From: JBGSPL01 sp964511435
GTDB lineage: Bacteria > Patescibacteriota > CPR2 > UBA1875 > CAIMLA01
NCBI GenBank assembly: GCA_964511435.1
Contig: CAZEFH010000007.1
Location: 1 to 32,714, forward strand
Reading direction: 5' to 3'
Length of the DNA: 32,714 nt
The notes below the pieces were generated by a model. That model saw only the letters and a program-made list of their open reading frames with translations. It did no database searches and was not told the origin of the DNA. Positions 14,766 through 23,600 of this stretch are shown in pieces. The stretch's first letter is position 1; each line of letters opens with the position of its first letter. A program made the position numbers and the translations under genes.

Positions 14766-15799
14766 TATTTACCGTCCCTCATCGCAAGTCCCACGGCGCA
14801 GCCGAAATCAGGGCCCATCTTTGAAATAGTCTCAGTAAGGTCTGGCTGAAAAGTGACTCTGCTAAATGGACTACCGTAGACAACGTCGATATTCAAGCTA
14901 GTTTTAAGGTAATTTACCATTTCCGGCATTTTCGAGGTGCCACCCGTTACAATTATTTTATTTACATTTGTACCGAACTGCTCGGAGTAATATTTCATCG
15001 AGCGCTGTATCTCTTCCGTTATATTACTAAGGATGGGCTGTATCGTCTTGAAAACTTGACCCTCAAGCTTCGATTGGGATAAACCAAATTTCATCTTGAA
15101 TTGTTCCGCCTGGACATTATCAAGTCCAAGACTCTGCATAATAGTGCGCGTCATCGCATACCCAGCAGCTGGGATGCTACGAACGTGCGACACAACTCCA
15201 TTTTCTACTATAGAAATCTCAGTTGCAGATGCACCCATATCAACTACCATCGTAATTGGATCGGTAGTACCGACTAGTGCCCTTGCAGTCGCTATCGGAT
15301 TCGTCTCGAGATAAATTACATCAAGCCCGGCCATGTTAAAAAGCTCAATAGTTCGTGCGGCTTTCTGATTTGGCGCACACACTACCATCACTACAGACTC
15401 ATGGGTTGTCGGATTTTCACGAATTATCTGCCAGTCTATACGCACATCTTCTATCTTCATTGGTAAGTTCTGTTCTGCCTGATATCTTACAGCCTTCTCA
15501 AGTTCCTGTGCACTCATAGGAGGAAACTTGATTACTGTCGAAAACACCGCAGAGGCTGGTAGTGCAGTGGCGACAAACTTCGTATTGACCCTAGAGGACT
15601 TTACTAGCTGCGCGATAACATTGGCTACCTTCTGCATATCAATCTTACTATCACTCATTGCGAGCTTTGGGGGCAACTGAGCCGATCCAAAAGCAACCAG
15701 ACTGTACCCAGTTCCAGTCCTCTTTAGCTGGACTAGCCTGACAGCAGTATTCCCTACTTCTATACCAACAAATTCTTCGTTTAGTTTAAATAATCCCAA
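14765..15799 (-). CDS. pilM: actin-like pilus assembly protein PilM
   Basis: A cytoplasmic FtsA/actin-fold ATP-binding protein of 344 residues. The phosphate-1 pattern GIEVGNTAVRLVQL is at 12-25, and the KFPPMSAQELEKAVRYQAEQNLP segment typical of PilM lies near 92-114. The second phosphate loop VVDMGASATEISIV is at about 184-197, and the adenosine motif IIVTGGTSKMPEM near 288-300. It recruits PilN and links PilB to the membrane complex. The start is a TTG codon with GAGGGA upstream, giving MGLFKLNEEFVGIE; no ATG fits the conserved N-terminus. It follows the 96-residue membrane protein by 13 bp. Confidence 0.94.
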   Translation of the reverse strand: MGLFKLNEEFVGIEVGNTAVRLVQLKRTGTGYSLVAFGSAQLPPKLAMSDSKIDMQKVANVIAQLVKSSRVNTKFVATALPASAVFSTVIKFPPMSAQELEKAVRYQAEQNLPMKIEDVRIDWQIIRENPTTHESVVMVVCAPNQKAARTIELFNMAGLDVIYLETNPIATARALVGTTDPITMVVDMGASATEISIVENGVVSHVRSIPAAGYAMTRTIMQSLGLDNVQAEQFKMKFGLSQSKLEGQVFKTIQPILSNITEEIQRSMKYYSEQFGTNVNKIIVTGGTSKMPEMVNYLKTSLNIDVVYGSPFSRVTFQPDLTETISKMGPDFGCAVGLAMRDGK

Positions 15800-15812
15800 G
15801 TCTATCCCTCTG

Positions 15813-16103
15813 TTACTTACTCATTATTGTTGCTGGATCTGTAACCACTACCGTAGTTCCATTTGCCGTCTCTACCTGGACTGCATCTTTCTGTGAAGGA
15901 GTAATTGAAACCGTATTTTTGGACTTATCCTCAACTCTCTTTGTCTCTGCCGGATAACTTATCTCGGTAACATTATTGTCCTTGCTCACCTGAGTGTTAG
16001 CATTCGCCCAGTATTGATTATAGGCGATATACCCACCCACACCAAGTATTAGTAAGATTATTACCGCTATCACGATCCAGAAAAGTTTTTCTTTACCCAA
16101 CAT
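15813..16103 (-). CDS. small bitopic membrane protein of pilus operon, unknown
   Basis: 96 residues: a short basic N-terminus, one membrane helix (about 8-29, FWIVIAVIILLILGVGGYIAY), then a polar, Ser/Thr/Val-rich extracytoplasmic tail of some 65 residues. I recognise no family. A strong AGGAGG eight bases before the ATG overlaps the stop of the upstream gene. Its position between the SurA-fusion gene and pilM implies a structural or anchoring role in the pilus complex. That is a guess from context only. Confidence 0.75.
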   Translation of the reverse strand: MLGKEKLFWIVIAVIILLILGVGGYIAYNQYWANANTQVSKDNNVTEISYPAETKRVEDKSKNTVSITPSQKDAVQVETANGTTVVVTDPATIMSK

Positions 16104-16115
16104 AGCTCATCCCTC

Positions 16116-18923
16116 CTAAAGCTTCTCGCCGCCGCCGCCGATTTCGCCGCTGCTAGAAACTGTTACTACACCACAAGACTGTTCGCCAAGAGAGAACTCA
16201 TCCGGACTGTCTTGTACTTTAATCTCGTACTTACCTTCATTGGCGAAGCTGACATAGCGCTCTGCCCCTGGCATGTTTATGATTGGACTAAATACTGATG
16301 TTTCATAAGTTCCGTTATTATCCGAGTCAGAATAAGCCTGAACGCTGTATGGAGCTCTTACATCGCCAGTAGTAGAGGTAATCTTGATATTGACTCCAAA
16401 TGTAGGCCTCACGACTGCTGGTGTTGCAGTACAATTTATTGTCGGAGTCTCTGGTACCGCGACAATAGTGAACAGTCTAGTTTCAGTCTCAACGGTCGTA
16501 AATGTTGAAGAACCTTCATTGTCCCTCGCCATGCCTCGGTACTGGATCGTGTCTCCTATGACCAGATCTGCATCTGGGAAAGTGTAGTACTCGTAGTTTG
16601 GTGATGCTTCGTATACGAGAGCGCTAGGGGTACAGATCTCTGTGTTTACTGCTGGGGATGGTTTCGGATTCTTGATATAGCAAACCCTTGCGGCTGTATT
16701 GCCTGTATTCTGCGCGACTACTCCGATGCGGATATCTTGACCGTCGACTACATTACCGATTGGGTTGTCTGGCGGCGCAGTAAAGTTAATCTTTAGATTC
16801 GGATTACCTTCTGGATCCTTGGTACATTTCGCACGGATGGTATGGTTAGCCCTCACGTTGCTAAAGGTGTAACTCGTGCCTGCGGTAACGGCTCCGCCAT
16901 CGATTGAGTATCCATTCAGGGTGTATCCAGTATTTCTTCCAAAGCTAAAAGCAGAGCTACTACCAGAAGTCACCGTTTGTTCAGTCGAAGGAGAAATAGT
17001 ACAACCAGCATCCGCAGATGGCGTAATCTTATAGTTATACCTTATAGTGAAATAGCTGGGATTGTTATGACTCCAAGAATTTGGACTACCCGAAGGCACT
17101 GTATTATAAAGTCCGTAAGCATCATTAACTGTTATAACCCACTTAAATGTACCTTCACCCAATGCTGTCGCTGCTATGGGAGACCCAATCCAAGGTGTTG
17201 TCCCCTGTCCGATATAGCCCGTTTCAAGGTAGTTCCAAGCACCATATGTAGCTCCGCCATCTGTACTTTTCGCATATGCTACATGGTGATTAACATTGTG
17301 GCCATCTGGATCCATGGCATATGTTCTAAAAATAATAGTATCTTCTTGACTAAAAGTACCACCAGATACGGGGGAAGGGCCATAACTGTTTACTGGAGGA
17401 CGATTTGCTTGATAATATAGCGCCACAGCCGAAGTTCCGCCATTAGTAATCATTCTAGTCTTGAAAGGATTAATAGATGTCCCACCCTCATCTGTATAGG
17501 TATCACTAGTCCCATTTGCCTTCCATCTTGTAGCTTGATGCCAGTGGCCGCCTGCTGTCACTAGACCATGTGTACCGGCTACAAATGGGTCAAATCTATA
17601 GCCGTCATTTGTGTCAGATACACAAGAGCATAACAAACCATAACCGTTACCACCACACGAATCATAGCCTAAATACTCATTCCCATTACTATTCATTGTG
17701 AAGGTATGATTCGAAGGGAATGAATCAGTACCAGATGTCTCCACTAAAGAGTCTGCCCCGCAGCTTTTTGTATTCCCACTCCAACTATAGCTAGAATAGC
17801 TACCATCGTCTGCATATGCGTCGACATTCGTAGTAGATCCGCTTAGGTCGTAATGATTACCAACCGCATCTAGGTATCTCATATGGATAACATATCCAGC
17901 AGGATTACTTGAGCCAGAAGTAACTAGACCGCCGTTACAAGAACCATGATTATTATCTGCATATGCTACCTGGGGATTCAGCAAGTAGCCAAATAGCTTC
18001 TGTTTGCTATACTCGGCCTTTTTATCCTCTAACCAAGATGTGAAGTCGGCCGTTTCGCCCTTGTATTTCTTATCTACTTTCGCAATTACATAGATACCAT
18101 CAACGCTATTTACCTCTTCATTTGTAGAATCATTCACTTTCAGTAGCTTCGGTTCCGAAACAGACCCCTCGCTGACATCAGCAATAATTGTTCTAAAGGC
18201 ATTATCCGATAAAAGGCCAACCCCCTCCTGGTAAGCTGTTTTGTTTAGTTCTCCTGTGAGTAAGACCGAGAAACCCGCATTAGTAAATGCCTGCTCTCCA
18301 AATAAGGGGTGCTTAATTAGTCTAGCTTCAGCTTCAGCGAAGTCTATTGTCCCCGATCTAATATCGTTGCTAAGCTGAAGTGCAAACTTTTCTGCCTCAG
18401 CTTTTTCTGACAAATACTTTGACTCATTTTTGTTGTGTCCCAAGTATTTGTCAAAACGAACCAAGAGAAATTCACCATCTGAATAAGTAACAAGCTTGTC
18501 TATCAGTTTTTCTTTAAGAAGATTGTTCTTGGCCGCTTCGCGCATCAGCTCTTTTTGTGAAGATTCTCGCAAGTCATAGTCCGAGTTATCCTTCTTGGCC
18601 CTAGCTAGTACCTCTTGATCTGATACAGAGATATTCCTTTTTTCTGCTTCCTGCCGGATAATACTAGTCTCCGTGAGCTTATTGATAACGGTTTTCCTGA
18701 GATCTGAGCTAACATTTTTGTTGTTCTCCTCTGATAAAGTAAGGGCATAAATCGCTCTACTGAGATCAGTCTCAGAAATCTTCTCGTTACCAACTACGGC
18801 AACTATGTCCTTGTTCGAGTACTTTTGATAGAGGTAATAACCGATTCCTGCCAGTAGTAGCACAAGCAAAATCGACATTACCCAAATAAAAACTTTGGAG
18901 TACCTTTTGAAAAAGTCTTTCAT
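16116..18923 (-). CDS. membrane-anchored SurA-N-like protein fused to extracellular beta domains
   Basis: About 935 residues, first gene of the pilus operon. Numbering is from a GTG two codons earlier. A membrane helix lies at 14-35. A SurA/PrsA-type N-terminal chaperone domain covers about 41-150 (VVGNEKISETDLSRAIYAL). Residues 150-300 look like a degenerate parvulin segment (KAEAEKFALQL, GTIDFAEAEARLI). At 313-324 a hydrophobic run ending VAYA precedes a Cys-rich secreted-looking part (321-450, nine or so Cys). It continues with a PKD-like domain (about 515-610), an InlB/bacterial-repeat-like domain (632-703, GYTLNGYSIDGG) and further Ig-like domains. ATG 18923 is chosen because GAGGG lies eight bases upstream. 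A role in exporting, folding or tipping the pilus is inferred from operon position. Confidence 0.7.
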   Translation of the reverse strand: MKDFFKRYSKVFIWVMSILLVLLLAGIGYYLYQKYSNKDIVAVVGNEKISETDLSRAIYALTLSEENNKNVSSDLRKTVINKLTETSIIRQEAEKRNISVSDQEVLARAKKDNSDYDLRESSQKELMREAAKNNLLKEKLIDKLVTYSDGEFLLVRFDKYLGHNKNESKYLSEKAEAEKFALQLSNDIRSGTIDFAEAEARLIKHPLFGEQAFTNAGFSVLLTGELNKTAYQEGVGLLSDNAFRTIIADVSEGSVSEPKLLKVNDSTNEEVNSVDGIYVIAKVDKKYKGETADFTSWLEDKKAEYSKQKLFGYLLNPQVAYADNNHGSCNGGLVTSGSSNPAGYVIHMRYLDAVGNHYDLSGSTTNVDAYADDGSYSSYSWSGNTKSCGADSLVETSGTDSFPSNHTFTMNSNGNEYLGYDSCGGNGYGLLCSCVSDTNDGYRFDPFVAGTHGLVTAGGHWHQATRWKANGTSDTYTDEGGTSINPFKTRMITNGGTSAVALYYQANRPPVNSYGPSPVSGGTFSQEDTIIFRTYAMDPDGHNVNHHVAYAKSTDGGATYGAWNYLETGYIGQGTTPWIGSPIAATALGEGTFKWVITVNDAYGLYNTVPSGSPNSWSHNNPSYFTIRYNYKITPSADAGCTISPSTEQTVTSGSSSAFSFGRNTGYTLNGYSIDGGAVTAGTSYTFSNVRANHTIRAKCTKDPEGNPNLKINFTAPPDNPIGNVVDGQDIRIGVVAQNTGNTAARVCYIKNPKPSPAVNTEICTPSALVYEASPNYEYYTFPDADLVIGDTIQYRGMARDNEGSSTFTTVETETRLFTIVAVPETPTINCTATPAVVRPTFGVNIKITSTTGDVRAPYSVQAYSDSDNNGTYETSVFSPIINMPGAERYVSFANEGKYEIKVQDSPDEFSLGEQSCGVVTVSSSGEIGGGGEKL

Positions 18924-18951
18924 TTTCACACCCTCACTTATGATTACCTTA

Positions 18952-18979
18952 ATTGTAAACTAGCATACATAAAGTTCAA
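18952..18979 (-). promoter_or_regulatory. candidate promoter of the main pilus operon
   Basis: On the minus strand TTGAAC (18979-18974) and TACAAT (18957-18952) are separated by 16 bp. This predicts a leader of about 20 nt that contains the GAGGG ribosome site. It is the only good promoter pair before the SurA-fusion gene. Confidence 0.55.
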
Positions 18980-19021
18980 GTATTTTCTTATAATTACGGA
19001 TTTTTGAACATAATACTTCTC

Positions 19022-19045
19022 AATAATATGCTACAGCATATTATT
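19022..19045. promoter_or_regulatory. perfect palindrome in divergent intergenic region, candidate operator
   Basis: AATAATATGC (19022-19031) and GCATATTATT (19036-19045) are exact inverted repeats around TACA. The site lies between the pilus operon promoter and the VOC-gene promoter. It lacks a T-run, so it resembles a dimeric repressor or activator site more than a terminator. The rest of the 163-bp gap holds only the two promoters. Confidence 0.5.
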
Positions 19046-19051
19046 ACACAC

Positions 19052-19080
19052 TCGACTATCTCCGGGTCGGTTGCTATAAT
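19052..19080 (+). promoter_or_regulatory. promoter of VOC-like gene, apparently leaderless
   Basis: -35 TCGACT at 19052-19057, a 17-bp spacer, then TGC-TATAAT with the hexamer at 19075-19080. Six bases later is the ATG at 19087. No Shine-Dalgarno is present, so the mRNA likely starts at the start codon. Confidence 0.7.
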
Positions 19081-19086
19081 CTAGCC

Positions 19087-19530
19087 ATGCGAATAACGAA
19101 GCAAGAAATAAAAAACAACGAACTCGCTGCCCGCAAGTACCTTGAGGAGTACGACATTAGTGAGGGCCTTCACTTCGATCATTTTGGTTTGCAAAGCCTT
19201 TCTAGCGAAGAATACTGGGAACTGAAGAACTATTTCATCATTCGCGGAAAATTCGAAGGTGAAATCCACTTTCATGATCGCCGTCTCGGCAAGTTTTACC
19301 TTGGGGAAGACAAAGATAAACTAGAACTGATAGAGCCGCACTCTGGGCAAGTCTTTATGCAGTACGACTGTTTCGTCGAACATGTTGCCTTTAAGGTAGA
19401 TAATCTTGAAGAGCTAGCAAAAAAGCTGGAGAAACAAATCCTGACCACTTTCAATATAGAAGGAGCCCGTGGATTCAAGATCCAGGGCCCAGGGACACTA
19501 CTTATTGAGTTTCGTAATAATGATTTTTAG
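19087..19530 (+). CDS. small VOC/glyoxalase-fold-like protein, function unknown
   Basis: A soluble 147-residue protein without signal peptide. The pattern of strands is vaguely that of a vicinal-oxygen-chelate fold: LHFDHFGLQSL near 28-38, KLELIEPHSGQVF near 78-90, EHVAFKVDNLEELAKKLEK near 98-116, and LLIEFRNND at the end. His and Glu residues at these points could form a metal site, but I cannot show that they do. Treat the family as tentative. It has its own extended -10 promoter, divergent from the pilus operon, and its TAG stop interlocks with the ychF stop on the other strand. Confidence 0.55.
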   Translation: MRITKQEIKNNELAARKYLEEYDISEGLHFDHFGLQSLSSEEYWELKNYFIIRGKFEGEIHFHDRRLGKFYLGEDKDKLELIEPHSGQVFMQYDCFVEHVAFKVDNLEELAKKLEKQILTTFNIEGARGFKIQGPGTLLIEFRNNDF

Positions 19531-20600
19531 ACGTTGAACTTAAATACCATCACATCACCGTCGGCACAAACATAGTCTTTGCCTTCAAGACGGACTTTAC
19601 CGGCAGACTTTGCCCCTGTCCACCCCTTATAGTCGATCAAGTCCTGGTAATTTACTACTTCAGCCTTGATAAACCCACGCTCGAAGTCACCATGGATGAC
19701 GCCGGCTGCTTGCGGTGCAGTGTAACCTTTCTTAATCGTCCAGGCTTTAATTTCTTTTTCACCAGCAGTGAAGTATGTTTGAAGCCCCAAGAGGTCAAAA
19801 CCCTTCCTTACCAGTGTATCTAGACCCGGTTCACTTTGCCCAAGCTCAGCAAGATATTCCTGTTTATCGGCTTCGTCTAGCTCATTCAGCTCTGCTTCAA
19901 TCTTTGCCGAAATTACCACACATTCCTCTGTTTTCAGGCCGTAACTGGTCACATCCAGTCCAGAAAGGTGCTGTTCATCTCCATTGAGAATATACAGATG
20001 TGGCTTCATTGTTAGGAGGTTCAGGTCACGAATATGCTCCCTATCCTTGTCGGTAAGTGTCAAATCTCTTGCTGGTGTTCCTTGTTCAAGACCAGCAGAA
20101 ACCTTTTTAATTGAATCATAGATAGGTGCCAGTTTCGGATTTCCTTTTATCTCCTTTTCACCCCTAGCGAGCCTCTTTAAAACTGTCTCAAGATCCGCGA
20201 ACACTAGCTCTAGCTTAATCGTTTCGATGTCAGAAATCGGATTCACGGTACCATCTACGTGGAGAACATTACTATCTGAAAAGACGCGCACTACTTCGGC
20301 GATGGCATCGCACTCACGGATGTTCGCGAGAAATTTATTACCCAATCCCTCGCCCTCAGAGGCACCCTTCACAATCCCTGCGATATCAATAAATTCGACA
20401 ACTGCAGGTACTATTTGCTGAGTCGGAATCACTTCTGCGAGCTGAGCGAGTCGCTTATCTGGCACTGGTACTATTCCAACATTAGGATCGATGGTACAGA
20501 ATGGATAATTCTGCGCCTCTACTTTTGCCTTGGTAATAGCATTAAAAAGGGTGCTTTTACCCACGTTCGGCAGGCCAACTATTCCGATAGATAAACCCAT
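19527..20600 (-). CDS. ychF: ribosome-associated ATPase/GTPase YchF (OLA1 family)
   Basis: An Obg-related P-loop NTPase that prefers ATP and binds ribosomes. From the chosen start it has about 357 residues (family about 363). G1 is GLPNVGKST, followed by AQNYPFCTIDPNVGIVPVPD and G3 DIAGIVKGASEGEGLGNKFL. The noncanonical G4 is LNGDE. The C-terminal TGS domain contains LLGLQTYFTAGEKEIKAWTI and QAAGVIHGDFERGFIKAEV, a YchF hallmark. The frame is open to 20642, but the extra 14 residues overlap the promoter and are not family-like. ATG 20600 has AGGA upstream and a TATAAT (20627-20622) in front. Housekeeping gene, separated from the giant gene by a terminator. Confidence 0.96.
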   Translation of the reverse strand: MGLSIGIVGLPNVGKSTLFNAITKAKVEAQNYPFCTIDPNVGIVPVPDKRLAQLAEVIPTQQIVPAVVEFIDIAGIVKGASEGEGLGNKFLANIRECDAIAEVVRVFSDSNVLHVDGTVNPISDIETIKLELVFADLETVLKRLARGEKEIKGNPKLAPIYDSIKKVSAGLEQGTPARDLTLTDKDREHIRDLNLLTMKPHLYILNGDEQHLSGLDVTSYGLKTEECVVISAKIEAELNELDEADKQEYLAELGQSEPGLDTLVRKGFDLLGLQTYFTAGEKEIKAWTIKKGYTAPQAAGVIHGDFERGFIKAEVVNYQDLIDYKGWTGAKSAGKVRLEGKDYVCADGDVMVFKFNV

Positions 20601-20650
20601 AATCTGAATTCCTAATTTCGAATTATAATAAAGCTTCGTCATTTTACCAT

Positions 20651-20677
20651 AAAAAAGGGGCTCTTTCGAGCCCCAAA
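20651..20677 (-). terminator. rho-independent terminator after giant surface-protein gene
   Basis: GGGGCTC (20657-20663) and GAGCCCC (20668-20674) form a seven-pair GC stem around TTTC. On the minus strand six T follow. It starts a few bases after the stop codon at 20681 and insulates ychF. Confidence 0.92.
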
Positions 20678-20680
20678 TGC

Positions 20681-23600
20681 TTAGCTTTTACCTGTTAGAC
20701 GTTTCCCTATCGTTGAGAAGAACTGTCCTAGATTCTTCGTCCAAGCAAAGGTTTCTTCGAGCGACTTGAGAATCATCTGGAGAATTGACTTTTCTTTTGA
20801 AGGAGTGACAAAAGTATAGTCCTGGGATACCGTCTCATTACCTCGTTTGTCTTTTGATACTAATCTGTAATGATACGAAGATGCCGGCTGAAGCCCCTTG
20901 ATGATTACAGTGTGAGAGTTGCTAAGGCCGCGGTCTTCGAAAGAACGATTATTGTAGTCGCCACCGATGATTCCGGGATCGTACTCAACGAGAGTGGTAG
21001 CTGGTTTATCGGTCTGCCAAGAGATAATCACCGAGGATGTATTATCATTTTCTCCCATTGGTAGGACATCCACCTTCACCCCGGTGATCTTTGGCCCCTG
21101 AGTATCCATCGGCGTACGTACTATTTCGTCTTCGGAAGCCACCTCGAATCCGGTACTATCTTTAGCAAGAATCTGGTAGTGATACTCGGTATTATCTTCG
21201 AGGGAATCGACCACTAGCTGATGACTCTTAGTGTAGCCAGACTTACCACGCTTCTCGCCATAAGCGATAGATTTACCCAAGTTTATCATCGTTTCAGTGT
21301 CAATATTTGTATCCCATGAGATGGTAAAGCTATAAGGCTTAACCTCTACTACCTTGAAATTACTTATCTTCGGCTTGAGCACAGCTGTAAATGAATATTC
21401 CTTTGAGGTATATGGAGTATCATTCGCGTCCTTCACATCGATGATGTAGTAATAGGTTGTCCCGGGGATCAGTCCATCGATCTGGACTGCATGCGATGTA
21501 GAGAGACCATTATCACCCGCGGCATAGATGTATTTACCGGCCTCCGTACCATAGCGAACCCAATTGGTAGTAGGTACTGCTGTCTGCCATACTATCTGAG
21601 CCGAGGTAGCGGTGATGTTTCTCTCATTTACATTGGATGAAGAAGGTGCGAGGGTAAACGCAGCGGTGTCAAATGCATTCGTGCGGAAGGTACTAAATCC
21701 AGTTTCCGCTACAAACCCATCAGTTGAAATAGACTTAATTTTGTAGGTATAAGTACGAGTAGATTTTAATCCAGAGATAACTAGCTTAAAGTTGCGTGGG
21801 CTCTGTGCGATATCTTCAGGACTTACACCAACAGTCTTGCCCTGAGGTTCGTCACCAGGCTGTGTATTCATCGTGTATTCAACGAAGGCAGAGCTAGCGT
21901 CTAGGTTTGTTGACCAGTTTATAGTTGCTCCTGTAGTAGTAGTGATGATATCCGTCTCGGGATTTGGAGGAGTGATAGTAAAGGCCTTGGTCCTAAACTC
22001 TGGTATCGTCACATTCGTCAGGTCTACATTGTTACCCAGGTAGTTACGTGACTCTATCGTGAAGACATATGGAGTGTCTGGTTTTAGACCAAATAAGTTG
22101 ACGGTGTGACTCTGCGCAGTACGTGACTCACCAGGAGTAGTACTCGCGCCAATCACCCGATATTCGCCTGTATTTAGCCTACTCGTATCTGGTTTCCCGT
22201 TTGCGTCGCGGAGATATTTTTCTTTGAACGCTACGAGAGCATCAGTTTCCTGATTCGTCTGCCAGGTAATAGTAGCTACAGAAACTCCGATCTGATTCGG
22301 ATCTACCGTAATATGGTTGCCAACAACAGAAGGCGTGGACATCGAAGGCATGATAGCATGATCAGAGTACTGGCTAGTCGTAGAATTTGCTACGGAATTG
22401 ATGTGGGTACCATTTGGATAAGCGAAGTTAACATAGCTAGCATCAACTACCTTTACATAATAAACAATTTGCTGATCCTTCAGTAAGGCCCCTGCTCCCA
22501 GACCATCGATTAGCTCAAGATTACCGATTTCGTCAATGAAGAGGTTTGTCTCTGGGTTGGTTTCTGTCCTTCGAAGCACGGTAGAACCAGCGACGACATT
22601 GCCATTCGCATCTTTTACTTGACGATAGACTTCATAGCTATAAAAATCATTACAGTAGTCTACCCCACCCTGAACGACCAACTTACAGTTACCTCCGTCT
22701 TCTACACTCTCTTCATAAGAAAGCTTTGGTCGCAGTGGCTCCTCAGTAAGAATTTTCCAACTTACGATATTGCGTAGTAATGTCGAGTTTGGATAGGTGT
22801 CCTTTACCTTTACCTCAAGACCGCCTGCAGGCAACTCAGGTGCAGATAGGTCTCTTGTAATATTCCAGCCACAATATGCCTTGTCTGTAGGGCTATTAAC
22901 TAACACAGAGGACAGTATCGAAGTCAGAGGTGCCGGCGAGTTATCCGGGTTTACTCCGTTGTCGGTAGCTCTGATTCGGAAGAAGTACTGCGTCGCTTCG
23001 TCGAGTCCGCTCACAATAAAGGTATGGGCTGGCTTGAGATTATCATCACCAGCAGGGTCTATTGTAATTGGGTCTACAGGATTTGTTGCACTATTGATTC
23101 GAATCCAACAATCATCGGCTGTTTCACTTAGTTCACAGTCGTTTGCCGTACCATCAAGTGGACTACGAGACTTATCTGGAAGTATATTTGTCTTAGTCAT
23201 ATAGGCATCGTAACGAACTACTCCATTTTCCTTCGTTACCTCATCAAATGCACGAGCCGCACTACCAGTAAATGTGACTTTGAGCTGATGAGCTTTATCT
23301 GTAAGAGCTGCATCGCTATTTGAAACCGTGACATATGTCGGCTGATTTGGAGCGAGGCTATTACCTGTCATTAACGACATAGCATTACTCAGAGCTACAT
23401 TCGGAGTTGGTGAAACATTATCAGAAACTTCTAGCTTGTAGTAATAAGTAGTCTTATCGTTTAGACCTTTATCTTCATAGAGGTAGGAGTCCTGCTCGTC
23501 AGGTGTAAGCGCACTAGCAGCAACTATCTCAGAGTATCCAGAGTCAGCACTAGTTGAACGATATAGCTTATAGGTGACTGTCACGTTAGGGTTGTTGTCA

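Noticed and set aside
16977..17420. 147-codon plus-strand frame inside the SurA-fusion gene
   Set aside because: It is antisense to a clear coding region with domain-level similarity, its composition is odd (Ile/Arg/Cys-rich) and it has no start signals.
19015..19055. A dif site recognised by the Xer recombinase
   Set aside because: The palindrome has 10-base arms and a 4-base centre. Known dif sites have 11-base arms around 6 bases, with TTATG/CATAA-like inner parts that are not matched here.
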